Of a stretch of DNA of 17,883 bases, positions 1-7,953 are shown in pieces. Position numbers and translations under genes: made by a program. Location of the stretch: the NCBI GenBank assembly GCA_046594105.1, contig JBKJQB010000225.1, forward strand, positions 1 to 17,883. The letters are read 5' to 3'. A model generated the notes under the pieces. That model searched no databases, was not told the origin of the DNA, and saw only the letters and a program-made list of their open reading frames with translations. Within the stretch, counting starts at the first letter, position 1. Every line of letters begins with the position of its first letter. Origin of the DNA: JBDSGC01 sp046594105 (GTDB lineage: Bacteria > Acidobacteriota > Thermoanaerobaculia > Gp7-AA8).

Positions 1-98
1 TCGCCGTCCATGCCAGCATCGCGAAACTGCACTTCAGCTCGCTCCTTCGTGTCATCGAGTTCAAACGTGCACAGACAGGAGGGGCTGTGCCATACCAC
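1..98 (-). CDS. possible 5' part of an unidentified gene, cut by the window edge
   Basis: One minus-strand frame stays open from about position 137 to the window edge. It reads like a genuine protein, ending with residues FELDDTKERAEVQFRDAG and then MDG. The first usable start I see is a GTG at 98-96, five bases past the stop of the glycosyltransferase (105-103), which would make it the next gene of the same minus-strand operon. No clear Shine-Dalgarno is present, only a weak GACGGA before the GTG. The fragment is too short (about 32 residues) to assign a family, and a second frame across the same bases is also open, so the call rests mainly on composition and gene spacing. Confidence 0.33.
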   Translation of the reverse strand, partial: MVWHSPSCLCTFELDDTKERAEVQFRDAGMDG

Positions 99-102
99 TC
101 CG

Positions 103-1125
103 TCACTGACTGGACAATCGACTTCGTCGCGCTACAAAAAACTCCTCGAGCCTTGCCGCAACGTTCTCCGCCCGCCACTGCCCGGCCACCTCCCGCCCGC
201 GCACGCGCAGCGACTCGCGCAGTTCGTCGTCGCTCAGCAACTCGACCAGTTTCTCGCCGAGCTCCACCGCGTTCTCCGGGGGCGCGAAGAGCGCGTAGTT
301 GTGTTGTTCATCGAATGACAGATACGACGGAATCGCCGTCATCACCACTGGGACCCCGGACGCCAGCGCCTCGGCGGCCGGCAGGCCGAAGCCTTCCTCG
401 CGATGGTTCGGCGCGATGAGCACATCGCACGAGTGCAGCAGGCGGGTCATCTCCGTCGTCGACAGCGCCACGTGGAACTCCTGCACGGTGTCGAGCGGCT
501 CTTCGCGCGAGGGCGCCCAGGGGGAGACGCGGATCAGATCGAATGTCTGGTGGAACCAGCGCGCGTGCGCGGCCGCTCCGTATCCTTCGTCGAGACCTTT
601 GAGGTCGGCCTGCGACTGCCCGCTCAGCAGCACGCGAAGCGGCTCGTTCTCCGGCGGGATCCGGCTGCGGTAAAACTCCTCATCGACGATCTGGCCGACC
701 CAAGTCACGTCTTCGCTGAACTGATGGCAGATCTCCACCAGTTGCCTGCTGATGACCAGCTTCGGAACGGGCAGCGCGTACGCAGCGTCGATCTCCGCTT
801 TGATGGGGCGGTAGGCATCGAAGGACCCTTCGTAGCCCTGACAGAGATGCACCGCGCGCGTTCCGGCCAGGCTGAATGCAGGTTGGACGGTGGACCAGAA
901 CGTTCCGACGACGAAGTCCTCCTCGGAGGCGTCGAAGGTGGTGAGGTCGTCGACGAAGATCCATTCGGCGCGCGAGTTGCGCCAGGTCAGCGGGAGGCCT
1001 TTGGTGACCAGGCGCACGCGATGGCCGCACGCGATCAGCGCGTCGGCCTGCGCAAGGATCACCCGGATTCCGCCTGAGAGAGCGGTGTCCTCCAGCAGAT
1101 AGGTGATGCGAAGCGGCTCGGCCAT
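103..1125 (-). CDS. glycosyltransferase, GT4 family (GT-B fold)
   Basis: This 340-residue protein looks like a retaining GT-B glycosyltransferase, expected to move a sugar from a nucleotide donor to a glycan or lipid-linked acceptor at the cytoplasmic face of the membrane. The N-terminal domain has the glycine-rich loop LSGGIRVILAQADAL (residues 17-31). The C-terminal domain carries the GT4 signature HREEGFGLPAAEALASGVPV (241-260), with the paired glutamates E244 and E252 of the EX7E motif. I place the start at ATG 1125; a TTG lies one codon upstream. The ATG shares its A with the TGA of the upstream methyltransferase (TGATG), so the two are translationally coupled. The donor and acceptor cannot be read from sequence. 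Surface polysaccharide synthesis is an inference from the pairing with a methyltransferase. Confidence 0.85.
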   Translation of the reverse strand: MAEPLRITYLLEDTALSGGIRVILAQADALIACGHRVRLVTKGLPLTWRNSRAEWIFVDDLTTFDASEEDFVVGTFWSTVQPAFSLAGTRAVHLCQGYEGSFDAYRPIKAEIDAAYALPVPKLVISRQLVEICHQFSEDVTWVGQIVDEEFYRSRIPPENEPLRVLLSGQSQADLKGLDEGYGAAAHARWFHQTFDLIRVSPWAPSREEPLDTVQEFHVALSTTEMTRLLHSCDVLIAPNHREEGFGLPAAEALASGVPVVMTAIPSYLSFDEQHNYALFAPPENAVELGEKLVELLSDDELRESLRVRGREVAGQWRAENVAARLEEFFVARRSRLSSQ

Positions 1126-2333
1126 CAACCGTTCTGTGCGATGACGTAGTAGCCGGCCGGCAGGAGGTCGTCTCTGGAGTGCCGGATGTGCGCGGCATCG
1201 AGCGCGCCGAGCAGCTCGTCGCGACCGCGCGTGGCGATGGTTTCCTGCGGCAGGACTTCGACGATCGACCAGCCGGCGATGGTCAGCATCTCTTCGATGG
1301 TCCGCCGGGTGAAAAAGCGGAGGTGGCCGACGCAGGTCAGACCCATGTACACGTAATCGAACCGTCCCTGAATGAGGTCGGCGACCACTGCGGCGTTGGA
1401 AATGTTAGGGATGCTCAGCAGCAGCCGTCCGCCCGGCGTGGCCACCCGGCGGAGGTCGGCCAGGAACGACCAGGGCTCGTCAAGATGCTCGACGATATCT
1501 CCGCCAATGATCCAGTCGAACTTCTCATCGACGATGGCAATGATCTCCCGTGCGTCACCGCAATAGACGTCATCGATACGCTTGCGGGCGACGGCCGCGG
1601 CCTTGGGGTCGATCTCGATTCCCACCACGCGGCACTTCTGGCGTTGCTTCAGCGCGGCGCCCAGTGTTGCTTCGCCGCAGCCGAACTCGAGGATCGAGCG
1701 GGCGTCGGTGCTGATGCGGGCCAGCAGGTCCTGGCGGGTCTGGCCGCGCAGGGAGCTCCACCGGTGGACGTAATCCTGCGTGGAGATCACCACCTGGCGG
1801 CCAGCCAGAGCCCGCGCCGGCGTCTCATCAATGGAATCGAGGAAGGTCGTTCTGCAGAGGTAGGCGCCGGGATCGGAACGATCCCAGACCACGCTCGTGG
1901 GGTCGCTCCGGTTGGCCTGCAGCTCGCCGGTGACTTGCTGCAACTCGCGGAGCGTCAGGTAGGGAACCGGAGGCGAAGCCTTCTGTGCCGCGTGGGCCGA
2001 CTCATTGCTCACGGGAAGCGCAGCGACCACCTCCGAAGTGTGCACGAGCAGCTCGCGTAGCCTCATGGCCAGATGGGCGGGAGGGAGCAGCAGCGCGTCG
2101 GTGACCACCAGGACGTGATCGCTTTCTACCGAGGCCACGGCGAAGGATGCCGGCTCCTCGGCGTCGTACAGCAGGAACTCGAGATCGTCGCCGGTGCGCA
2201 GGAGCATTTGGCTCTGCCAGCTGGCATACCGCTCCTCGATGGCCGGGTGATCGAAGCGGGGGAAGAGGATGGCGACCACGACGTGGTGTTTCGCACGGGC
2301 CGTTCCTTCTGTCAAGGGTTTGCGGGCCGGCAC
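1125..2333 (-). CDS. class I SAM-dependent methyltransferase with an extra N-terminal domain
   Basis: The C-terminal half is a Rossmann-fold methyltransferase: motif I ILEFGCGEA (residues 214-222), the acidic ribose-binding residue in VVGIEIDP (E240), GDIVEHLDEPW (278-288) and PGGRLLLSIPN (300-310). The first ~180 residues are a separate domain. It has a hydrophobic strand (VVVAILFP), then SDHVLVVTDALLLPPAHLA, which resembles the nucleotide-sugar region of GT-A glycosyltransferases but lacks a DXD motif, so it may be degenerate. The substrate is unknown; methylation of a glycan or its lipid carrier fits the coupled GT4 gene downstream. The start is uncertain. The longest version begins at a GTG (2333) that lies inside a dispersed repeat; a GTG at 2279, just ahead of the first hydrophobic strand, is an alternative. 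Confidence 0.82.
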   Translation of the reverse strand: MPARKPLTEGTARAKHHVVVAILFPRFDHPAIEERYASWQSQMLLRTGDDLEFLLYDAEEPASFAVASVESDHVLVVTDALLLPPAHLAMRLRELLVHTSEVVAALPVSNESAHAAQKASPPVPYLTLRELQQVTGELQANRSDPTSVVWDRSDPGAYLCRTTFLDSIDETPARALAGRQVVISTQDYVHRWSSLRGQTRQDLLARISTDARSILEFGCGEATLGAALKQRQKCRVVGIEIDPKAAAVARKRIDDVYCGDAREIIAIVDEKFDWIIGGDIVEHLDEPWSFLADLRRVATPGGRLLLSIPNISNAAVVADLIQGRFDYVYMGLTCVGHLRFFTRRTIEEMLTIAGWSIVEVLPQETIATRGRDELLGALDAAHIRHSRDDLLPAGYYVIAQNG

Positions 2334-2397
2334 GGCCGGCGGCGCTGGTTGCCCAAGGCTCCGCCAAGATCACGCTTCAAGACATTCTGCCGCGCAG
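2325..2397 (+). repeat. dispersed GCCGGCACGG-headed repeat, subtype 1, copy 1
   Basis: This 73-base stretch recurs at 16181-16253 with about five mismatches by my alignment. It begins with the head GGCCGGCACGGCCGGCGGCG and continues through CTGGTTGCCCAAGGCT to CCGCGCAG. It sits in the divergent gap between the methyltransferase and moxR and overlaps the upstream-most possible start of the methyltransferase. Confidence 0.85.
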
Positions 2398-2500
2398 ACT
2401 GCTAGCGCACCAACCGGCGGCGAACAATTTCCCCGTCCTGGCAGAGGAAACGCGGAACCCTCCGGTCGGTCGCTCCGTCACCTCAGATACACTCCCAGCC

Positions 2501-3490
2501 ATGGATCAACTCACCATCGAAACCGAGATTGCAGCCGCGCACGAGGTGATCGCGGCGCTGCGTCGCGAGGTAGGGAAGGCGGTCATCGGGCAGCAGGGGA
2601 TTGTGGACCGCCTGGTCATCGCGCTCCTCATCCGCGGTCACGTGCTGCTGGAGGGAGTGCCGGGACTGGCCAAGACGCTCCTGGTGAAAACGCTGGCCGG
2701 CGCCATCGACGCCTCCTTTCATCGCGTGCAGTTCACGCCCGACCTGCTGCCGGCCGACATTACCGGTACGTTGATTTTCGATCCGGGCAACCGCTCGTTC
2801 ACCCCGCGCTTCGGGCCGATCTTCGCCAACCTCGTGCTGGCCGATGAGATCAACCGCGCGCCGGCGAAAGTGCAGAGCGCGCTGCTGGAGGCAATGCAGG
2901 AACGGCAGGTCACCATCGGCGACCAGTCCTACCCGCTGCCCGATCCCTTCGTGGTCATCGCCACGCAGAATCCGATCGAGCACGAGGGAACGTATGCGCT
3001 GCCGGAGGCCCAGGTGGACCGCTTCGTGATGAAACTGCGGGTGGACTACCCGACGGCGGAGGAAGAGGCGCGCATGCTGGCGCTCTACCTCGATCCGACG
3101 CAGGGCCGCGTCGAACTGCAACGGGTGGTGAAGCTCGACGCCATCGCCGGCATCGCCCGGCTGGCCGCAGCGGTCCATGTGGACGAGCGGATCAGCCGCT
3201 ACATCGTGCAGATCGTCGCGGCGACCCGCGCGCCGGCCGATTTCCGGTTGCCGGCGCTGGTTCCTCACATCACCTTCGGCGCGTCGCCGCGCGCCACTCT
3301 GGCGCTGGCTCATGTGGCCAAAGCCTACGCGTTCATTCAGGGACGCCCCTACGTGATCCCGGAGGATGTGAAGGCCATCGCTCCCGATGTCCTGCGCCAT
3401 CGCATCGTGCTCAGCTATGAAGCGTCGGCCGAGCAGGTCACGGCGGACCGCGTCGTCGAACAGGTTCTGGGCGGCGTGGCGGTGCCGTGA
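2501..3490 (+). CDS. moxR: MoxR-family AAA+ ATPase
   Basis: This 329-residue protein is a MoxR-type AAA+ ATPase, a family that remodels or activates VWA-domain partners encoded beside it. Visible motifs are Walker A EGVPGLAKT (residues 51-59), Walker B LVLADEIN (111-118), sensor 1 in VVIATQNPIEHEGTY (N157), and LPEAQVDRF (168-175), where the family keeps its arginine finger. The C-terminal lid contains PHITFGASPRA, the sensor 2 region. ATG 2501 is chosen because homology begins soon after it and the length fits the family (about 320-330). The frame is open much further upstream, but that part covers the repeat and is unlikely to be coding. It is the first gene of the Bat operon and presumably energises the BatA/BatB assembly. 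Confidence 0.95.
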   Translation: MDQLTIETEIAAAHEVIAALRREVGKAVIGQQGIVDRLVIALLIRGHVLLEGVPGLAKTLLVKTLAGAIDASFHRVQFTPDLLPADITGTLIFDPGNRSFTPRFGPIFANLVLADEINRAPAKVQSALLEAMQERQVTIGDQSYPLPDPFVVIATQNPIEHEGTYALPEAQVDRFVMKLRVDYPTAEEEARMLALYLDPTQGRVELQRVVKLDAIAGIARLAAAVHVDERISRYIVQIVAATRAPADFRLPALVPHITFGASPRATLALAHVAKAYAFIQGRPYVIPEDVKAIAPDVLRHRIVLSYEASAEQVTADRVVEQVLGGVAVP

Positions 3491-3686
3491 GACTTCCTCC
3501 GACGGAGAGCAGACGCAGGATGGTCATGCCAGCGAGTCTCTGGTCATGCCGGCCGGCAGGATGCCGGCGGACCGGCCGGCAGGATGCCGGCGTTCCGAAA
3601 GGCAGGCGGCTCGGCGGCGAGAGGATGTCGACGGCGACCGCCGGTGGCGAGGCGATCGATTGTTGAAGCGATGGTTTTCTCGACGG
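3491..3686. other. 196-base gap between moxR and the DUF58 gene with palindromic repeats
   Basis: This is the only sizeable gap inside the operon. It holds a duplicated GC-rich repeat (entered separately) and a repeated TGGTCATGCC (3521-3530 and 3541-3550). The frame of the downstream gene is open across it, but the translation (MPAGRMPADRPAGCRRSER) is repeat-derived and unlike the DUF58 family. I see no convincing promoter. The hairpins could act on mRNA stability between moxR and the rest of the operon. Confidence 0.6.
3549..3592 (+). repeat. tandem pair of GCCGGCAGGATGCCGG palindromic repeats (REP-like)
   Basis: Two identical 21-base copies (3549-3569 and 3572-3592) are separated by GA. 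Each contains the palindrome core CCGGC...GCCGG around AGGAT. After the second copy comes GTTCCGAAAG. A related unit, GGCAGGGATGCCGGCG followed by CTACGAAAA, lies at 14586-14610, so this is a dispersed family. Confidence 0.8.
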
Positions 3687-4565
3687 ATGGCAGACACTCG
3701 CGCTCCGCTGGCGCGGCGGGTGCGCGACCTGGAGATCCTCAGCGCTCGGCTGATCCGTTCCGGGTTTGCCGGTGACTACCATTCGGCGTTTCATGGGAAA
3801 GGGATCGAGTTCTCGCAGGTGCGCGAATACCAGCCGGGCGACGACATCCGCAGCATCGACTGGAATGTGACCGCGCGCAGCGGAGTGCCGCACGTCAAAG
3901 AATTCGTCGAAGAACGCGACCTGACCATTCTGGTGGCGGTCGACGTCTCCGCCTCGATGGGTTTCGGTTCGGTGGATTGGCGGAAGTGCGACATCGCAGC
4001 GGAACTGGTCGCGGTGTTTGCCTTCTCCGCGGTGCAGAACTCTGACCGGGTCGGGCTGCTGCTCTTCTCGGATACCCGCCGCGCGTACATTCCACCGCAG
4101 CGCGGGCGCACGCATGCGCAGGTGCTGGTGCGTGCGGCGGCGCGCGAAGCGCTGCGTGGTCCCGTCGGAGTGGCCGACTTCGATGCGGCCGTGAGCACCC
4201 TGGAACGGGTGAGCTCGAAGCGCGCCGTCGTGATCGTTCTCTCTGATTTCCTCGACCCGTCGTTCGAGCGTCCCCTGCGCCGGCTCAACCGTCGGCACGA
4301 CGTGGTGGCCATCGTCATCGGCGATCCGCGCGAGGACCGCTTCCCCGGCGGCGGACTGGTGCAACTGATCGATGCAGAAAGCGGCGCGAAACGGACGGTG
4401 GAACTGGAAGCGGCGGACGTCGCGCGCCGGGCCGGTCCCCGCCACGCCCAGACCGCCCGGCGATTCCAAACTGCCGCAATCGATGCCCTCTCTCTTTCCA
4501 CGGCGGTGCCGTACGATCGCGACCTGCTCCGCTTCTTCCGCGAGCGGTCCGTGCGGAGGCGATGA
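3687..4565 (+). CDS. DUF58 domain protein (VWA-like, Bat operon)
   Basis: This 292-residue protein belongs to the DUF58 family that accompanies MoxR. The family hallmark is GIEFSQVREYQPGDDIRSID followed by WNVTAR in the N-terminal third. A VWA-like fold follows, with VAVDVSASMGFGS carrying the DxSxS metal-site pattern and VIVLSDFLD as a later strand with an acidic residue. There is no signal peptide or membrane segment, so it is expected in the cytoplasm near the membrane, in contact with MoxR. ATG 3687 gives the usual distance (about 10 residues) to the RRVRDLEI helix; in-frame TTG codons at 3660 and 3663 are alternatives. Its TGA overlaps the ATG of the next gene (ATGA), indicating coupled translation. 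Confidence 0.92.
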   Translation: MADTRAPLARRVRDLEILSARLIRSGFAGDYHSAFHGKGIEFSQVREYQPGDDIRSIDWNVTARSGVPHVKEFVEERDLTILVAVDVSASMGFGSVDWRKCDIAAELVAVFAFSAVQNSDRVGLLLFSDTRRAYIPPQRGRTHAQVLVRAAAREALRGPVGVADFDAAVSTLERVSSKRAVVIVLSDFLDPSFERPLRRLNRRHDVVAIVIGDPREDRFPGGGLVQLIDAESGAKRTVELEAADVARRAGPRHAQTARRFQTAAIDALSLSTAVPYDRDLLRFFRERSVRRR

Positions 4566-5317
4566 GCGCATCCGCGTCCGTCATGATCGTCCCCCTTTTC
4601 CTCGCGCTGGTCACCAGCAGCATCCGTCCGCCACAGCCGGCCGTCGGCGATCCGGTCACCCTGCAGTTTTCGGCGCCAGTGATCCTCGATTCTTCCACCG
4701 CATACGAGGTGGTCTCGCGAAGGGGCAATGTCTTCGTCGTCCGGACTTTCCAGCCGAAGCCGTTCGTGGTCAGTGGCCATGCGGGCTCGGAAGTGGTGAG
4801 GGTGGAAGTGCCGGTCCGCTCGGTATTGAAACCGAAGGATGACTTGAAGCCGGCGCCTCTGCAGCCGCCCGTTTCCGATCCCGCTCCGCGCAGGCCCCTG
4901 GTGGCCATCGGCATCGCCTCCCTGCTCGCTGGACTGGGATGGCTGGCGGTCGTTCTTCTTGCCCGACGTCGTGCGCCAGTCGAGGAGATCGTGATCGTGC
5001 CGGGGGAGCGGTATCGCGCTGCCGTGGCCAAACTGCGGTCAGAGTCCCATGGGACGATGCGATGGGCACGGCTGGCCGATGCCACCCGGACCTATCTCGC
5101 AGCGATCGATGGCCGGTTCGGAAACGACCTGACCACCGCCGAGATTCTCCGTGCGGTTCCCGATCCCGGAGTGTTGCGCGAGATCCTGCGGCAGGGAGAT
5201 CTGGAGAAGTTTTCACCGTGGGGTCCTGCTCCCGCCGACTTTGACGTTGTGGCCGGTCGGGCGCTGCAGATCAGCGTGTGGGCGGAGCCGGTGGTGGTGC
5301 AGGTGGAGGCAGCCTGA
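4562..5317 (+). CDS. single-pass membrane protein of the Bat operon, family unassigned
   Basis: This 251-residue protein begins with a hydrophobic signal-like segment (residues 7-19, VMIVPLFLALVTS). A beta-rich, probably periplasmic part (about 25-85) and a proline-rich linker (about 90-111) follow. A transmembrane helix, LVAIGIASLLAGLGWLAVVL, lies near 113-132, then a basic stop-transfer ARRR. The cytoplasmic C-terminal domain contains LTTAEILRAV and ILRQGDLEKFSPWGPAP. Proteins with this topology, some annotated DUF4381, usually occupy this slot between DUF58 and batA. I assign the role from position and topology, not from a catalytic motif. It overlaps the DUF58 gene by four bases and ends about 31 bases before batA. 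Confidence 0.8.
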   Translation: MSASASVMIVPLFLALVTSSIRPPQPAVGDPVTLQFSAPVILDSSTAYEVVSRRGNVFVVRTFQPKPFVVSGHAGSEVVRVEVPVRSVLKPKDDLKPAPLQPPVSDPAPRRPLVAIGIASLLAGLGWLAVVLLARRRAPVEEIVIVPGERYRAAVAKLRSESHGTMRWARLADATRTYLAAIDGRFGNDLTTAEILRAVPDPGVLREILRQGDLEKFSPWGPAPADFDVVAGRALQISVWAEPVVVQVEAA

Positions 5318-5348
5318 TGGGTGCGATCACTACCCGTGGGAGCGAGGC

Positions 5349-6356
5349 GTGATCCGCATGGCCTCGCCGTGGTTCCTCCTTGCGCTCATCCCGCTGGTGG
5401 CTCGGGTGGCCTTGCGCCTCGGGGATCGAAGCCGTGGATTCGGCGCGTTCCGTTTCTCATCACTCTCTCTGCTGTCGCCGAAGACCACCATGCGCTCGCG
5501 CACGTCCGGACTGCCCTTCATTCTGGAGACGGTGGCCGTGCTCCTGATGATCGTGGCCCTGGTGCGACCGCAACGGGTGGTGCGCCTGGCAGGGAGCGAT
5601 CGCTTCGGCATCGACATCGTCATCGCCCTCGATGCCTCCGGCAGCATGGCCGCTGAGGATTTCCGTCCCCGCAATCGATTCGCCGTGGCCAGGGGGCTGA
5701 TTGGAGACTTCATCGCGCGACGCCAGGACGACCGGATCGGCATCGTGACCTTCGGCCTCCGCGCCGCCACCCGCGTGCCCATCACCTACGATCGCGAGGT
5801 GGCCCAGGCCATCCTGGAGAAAGCGCAGATCGGCGAGAACGGAGACGGCACGGCCATCGGGCACGCCATCGCTACCTCGGTGAACCGGCTTCGCGGATCG
5901 AAGAGCCGCAGCCGCATCATCATCCTGGTCACCGACGGCGTGAACAACGCCGGCTCCATCGATCCGCGGACCGCGGCGGGCCTCGCTGCGAAATACGGAA
6001 TCCGCATCTACACCATCGGGGTGGGAAGCCGCGGGCCGGTGCCCATCCCCATCAAGCGGCAGGATCCCTTCAGCGGGGAGGTGGTGACCACCTACCAGAT
6101 GGTGCGCGCCGACCTCGACGAAGAGATGCTGAGCGGGATCGCCAGAGAAACCGGCGGAGAGTATTTCCGGGCCACCGACGCCAGGACCATGAGCGACATC
6201 CTCGAGCGCATCGACCGCCTGGAGAAATCCCGCCTGGCCGCGCCGAAGAACGAGCGGATCGAAGAGTTGTATCTCCGACCGTTGGTGGCCTCATTGATTG
6301 CGCTCTCTCTGGCTTGGGCCGCTGGGGAAACCTTCTGGCGGAAGGTGCCGGCATGA
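5349..6356 (+). CDS. batA: BatA-like VWA-domain membrane protein
   Basis: This 335-residue protein has the BatA layout: an N-terminal hydrophobic helix (about 7-20), a second helix ILETVAVLLMIVALV (about 58-72), a VWA domain and a C-terminal helix (PLVASLIALSLAWAAG). The MIDAS motif is ALDASGSMAAEDF with D95, S97 and S99. Further MIDAS elements appear as GDGTAIGHAI and VTDGVNN. VWA domains of this type bind partners through a divalent metal. GTG 5349 is chosen because GGGAG lies about six bases upstream; ATG 5358 is the alternative and fits that site less well. The stop overlaps the batB start (ATGA). Known Bat systems in Bacteroides and Leptospira are linked to oxidative or envelope stress, though the molecular job is unsettled. 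Confidence 0.93.
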   Translation: MIRMASPWFLLALIPLVARVALRLGDRSRGFGAFRFSSLSLLSPKTTMRSRTSGLPFILETVAVLLMIVALVRPQRVVRLAGSDRFGIDIVIALDASGSMAAEDFRPRNRFAVARGLIGDFIARRQDDRIGIVTFGLRAATRVPITYDREVAQAILEKAQIGENGDGTAIGHAIATSVNRLRGSKSRSRIIILVTDGVNNAGSIDPRTAAGLAAKYGIRIYTIGVGSRGPVPIPIKRQDPFSGEVVTTYQMVRADLDEEMLSGIARETGGEYFRATDARTMSDILERIDRLEKSRLAAPKNERIEELYLRPLVASLIALSLAWAAGETFWRKVPA

Positions 6357-7327
6357 GCTGGCCCGTCCTTCCGATCTCGTTCCGCGAGCCGGCTCTTCTC
6401 TGGCTTACGCTCTTGGCACCGGTTCTGGTGCTGCTGTGCATGGCCATGGAGCGGCGTCGTGTGGCCATGGCACGGCGATTCGTTTCCGAACGTCTGCGGG
6501 GGATGGCCAACCCGCTGCGCATGATGCGACCGTGGATGCTGGGACTGGCGACGCTGTTCGCGGTGGTCGCGCTGGCCGGTCCCCAGGCGGGGTTCACGGT
6601 GGTCCCCATCGAGCAGCGGGAGTCGACGCGGGTCGTGGTCATCGACGTCTCTTTGAGCATGGCAGCGGAGGATGTAGGCACGTCGCGGCTGGATGCGGCT
6701 CGCGCCATCGCCCGTCGCATCGTGGAAGCGCAGCAGGGACGCGCCGGGCTGGTCATTTTCGAATCGGTGGCCGAAGTGGTGTCGCCGCTGACCAGCGATG
6801 ACGAGGCTCTGGAGTCGCTCATCGATACCATTGAGGCCGGCGAGGTGTCCGTGCCTGGCTCGGACCTCGGCGCCGCGCTGACCCAGGCGCAGAAACTGCT
6901 CGAAGGGGACTCCGCGCAGCGCGGCGACGTCGTCCTGCTTTCCGATGGCGAGGACCAGGGAAACCATACCGAAGAGGTGACCGGGCGATTGAAATCGAAG
7001 GGGACGGTGGTCACCACCATCCTGCTGGGAACCAGTCAGGGAAGCACCATCCCTCGCGGCGTCCGGAACTCGCCGCTGCGCGACGACAATGGGGAGGTGG
7101 TCATGACCTCGGCACATCCCGATGCGCTGCGCCGCATCGCCACGCAGACAGGCGGGCGGTTCTTCACCAACCCATTCGGCGAGCACGATCTCGACTCACT
7201 CGCGGAGAGCGCCGGAGGCTTGCGAAAGAAGCAGGTGCGCATTCCCATCGAGCGCTATCAATGGCCGCTCGGCGCAGCGCTGCTGTTTGTCGTCGCCGGC
7301 TCGCTGGCCAATCGAGGTGCGGAATGA
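6353..7327 (+). CDS. batB: BatB-like VWA-domain membrane protein
   Basis: This 324-residue protein is a paralogue of the preceding BatA with the same plan: an N-terminal helix ALLWLTLLAPVLVLLCMAM (about 14-32), a second helix LGLATLFAVVALAG (63-76), a VWA domain with MIDAS motif VIDVSLSMAAED (D98, S100, S102) and LLSDGEDQGN, and a C-terminal helix PLGAALLFVVAGSLA. It should sit in the cytoplasmic membrane and pair with BatA under MoxR control. The ATG at 6353 overlaps the batA TGA, and its own stop overlaps the batC ATG, so expression is stoichiometrically linked. No key residue appears to be missing. Confidence 0.93.
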   Translation: MSWPVLPISFREPALLWLTLLAPVLVLLCMAMERRRVAMARRFVSERLRGMANPLRMMRPWMLGLATLFAVVALAGPQAGFTVVPIEQRESTRVVVIDVSLSMAAEDVGTSRLDAARAIARRIVEAQQGRAGLVIFESVAEVVSPLTSDDEALESLIDTIEAGEVSVPGSDLGAALTQAQKLLEGDSAQRGDVVLLSDGEDQGNHTEEVTGRLKSKGTVVTTILLGTSQGSTIPRGVRNSPLRDDNGEVVMTSAHPDALRRIATQTGGRFFTNPFGEHDLDSLAESAGGLRKKQVRIPIERYQWPLGAALLFVVAGSLANRGAE

Positions 7328-7953
7328 TCGTCCTCGCTTTCCTCCTGAGCTGGAACCTGTCGCAGTGGTGGCGCGACACCAATTCGCATGCCGCCTCCCT
7401 CCGTGGGTCGAAACAATACGTAGCCGGAAAATTCGACGAAGCGGCTGCTCAGTTCGGGCGGGCGACAGGAATCGCCCCCTCACCCCTGCGACAGTTCAAT
7501 CTGGGGACGGCCCAGGTTGCGGCAGGGCATGGAGAGGTGGGCGCATCGACGCTGGAGAAGGCCATGACGGATGTCCAGCTTCGCCCCGCTGCGTTGTTCA
7601 ATCGCGGCAACGGGGCGCTGGAGGCAAAGGCGTGGGACTACGCCATCCGCGACTACACCGCGGCGCTGAGGCTTCGTCCGCAGGACCGGGCGGCAAAACG
7701 AAATCTGGAGATCGCGCTCCGTCGCAAAGAGGAGCAGCAACGCCAGCAACAGCAGGGTGGGAACGGGCAGCAGGGTCCCGGGTCGAAGCCGCAGCCCCAG
7801 CCGAAACCAGGCGCCGGCCAGGCACCGTCGCAGGCCCAGACCAAAGGTGACCCGAACGCGGAGGCCCTTCTGCGCTCCGTGCAGCAGCAGGAGCAGGAAG
7901 AGCTGGCCCGGATGCACAAGCCGCAGCCGGAGCGCGTCCACGTCGGCTGGTGA
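7324..7953 (+). CDS. batC: BatC-like TPR protein with Gln/Pro-rich linker
   Basis: This 209-residue protein starts with a short hydrophobic segment (MIVLAFLLSW), then TPR-type helical repeats (about residues 25-125): GSKQYVAGKFDEAAAQFGRA, then PLRQFNLGTAQVAAGHGEV, then ALFNRGNGALEAKAWDYAIR. A low-complexity Gln/Pro/Gly linker follows (about 138-180). The tail EALLRSVQQQEQEELARM is the short helix that usually ends Bat-operon TPR proteins. TPRs are protein-contact scaffolds, so it probably docks on the VWA pair, most likely on the periplasmic side. It is coupled at both ends (ATGA with batB, TGATG with batD). The gene name rests on position and architecture. Confidence 0.85.
   Translation: MIVLAFLLSWNLSQWWRDTNSHAASLRGSKQYVAGKFDEAAAQFGRATGIAPSPLRQFNLGTAQVAAGHGEVGASTLEKAMTDVQLRPAALFNRGNGALEAKAWDYAIRDYTAALRLRPQDRAAKRNLEIALRRKEEQQRQQQQGGNGQQGPGSKPQPQPKPGAGQAPSQAQTKGDPNAEALLRSVQQQEQEELARMHKPQPERVHVGW

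Noticed and set aside
2483..4571. Long antisense open frames under moxR and the DUF58 gene
   Set aside because: They mirror GC-rich coding DNA and have no recognisable motifs, while the plus-strand genes are unmistakable.
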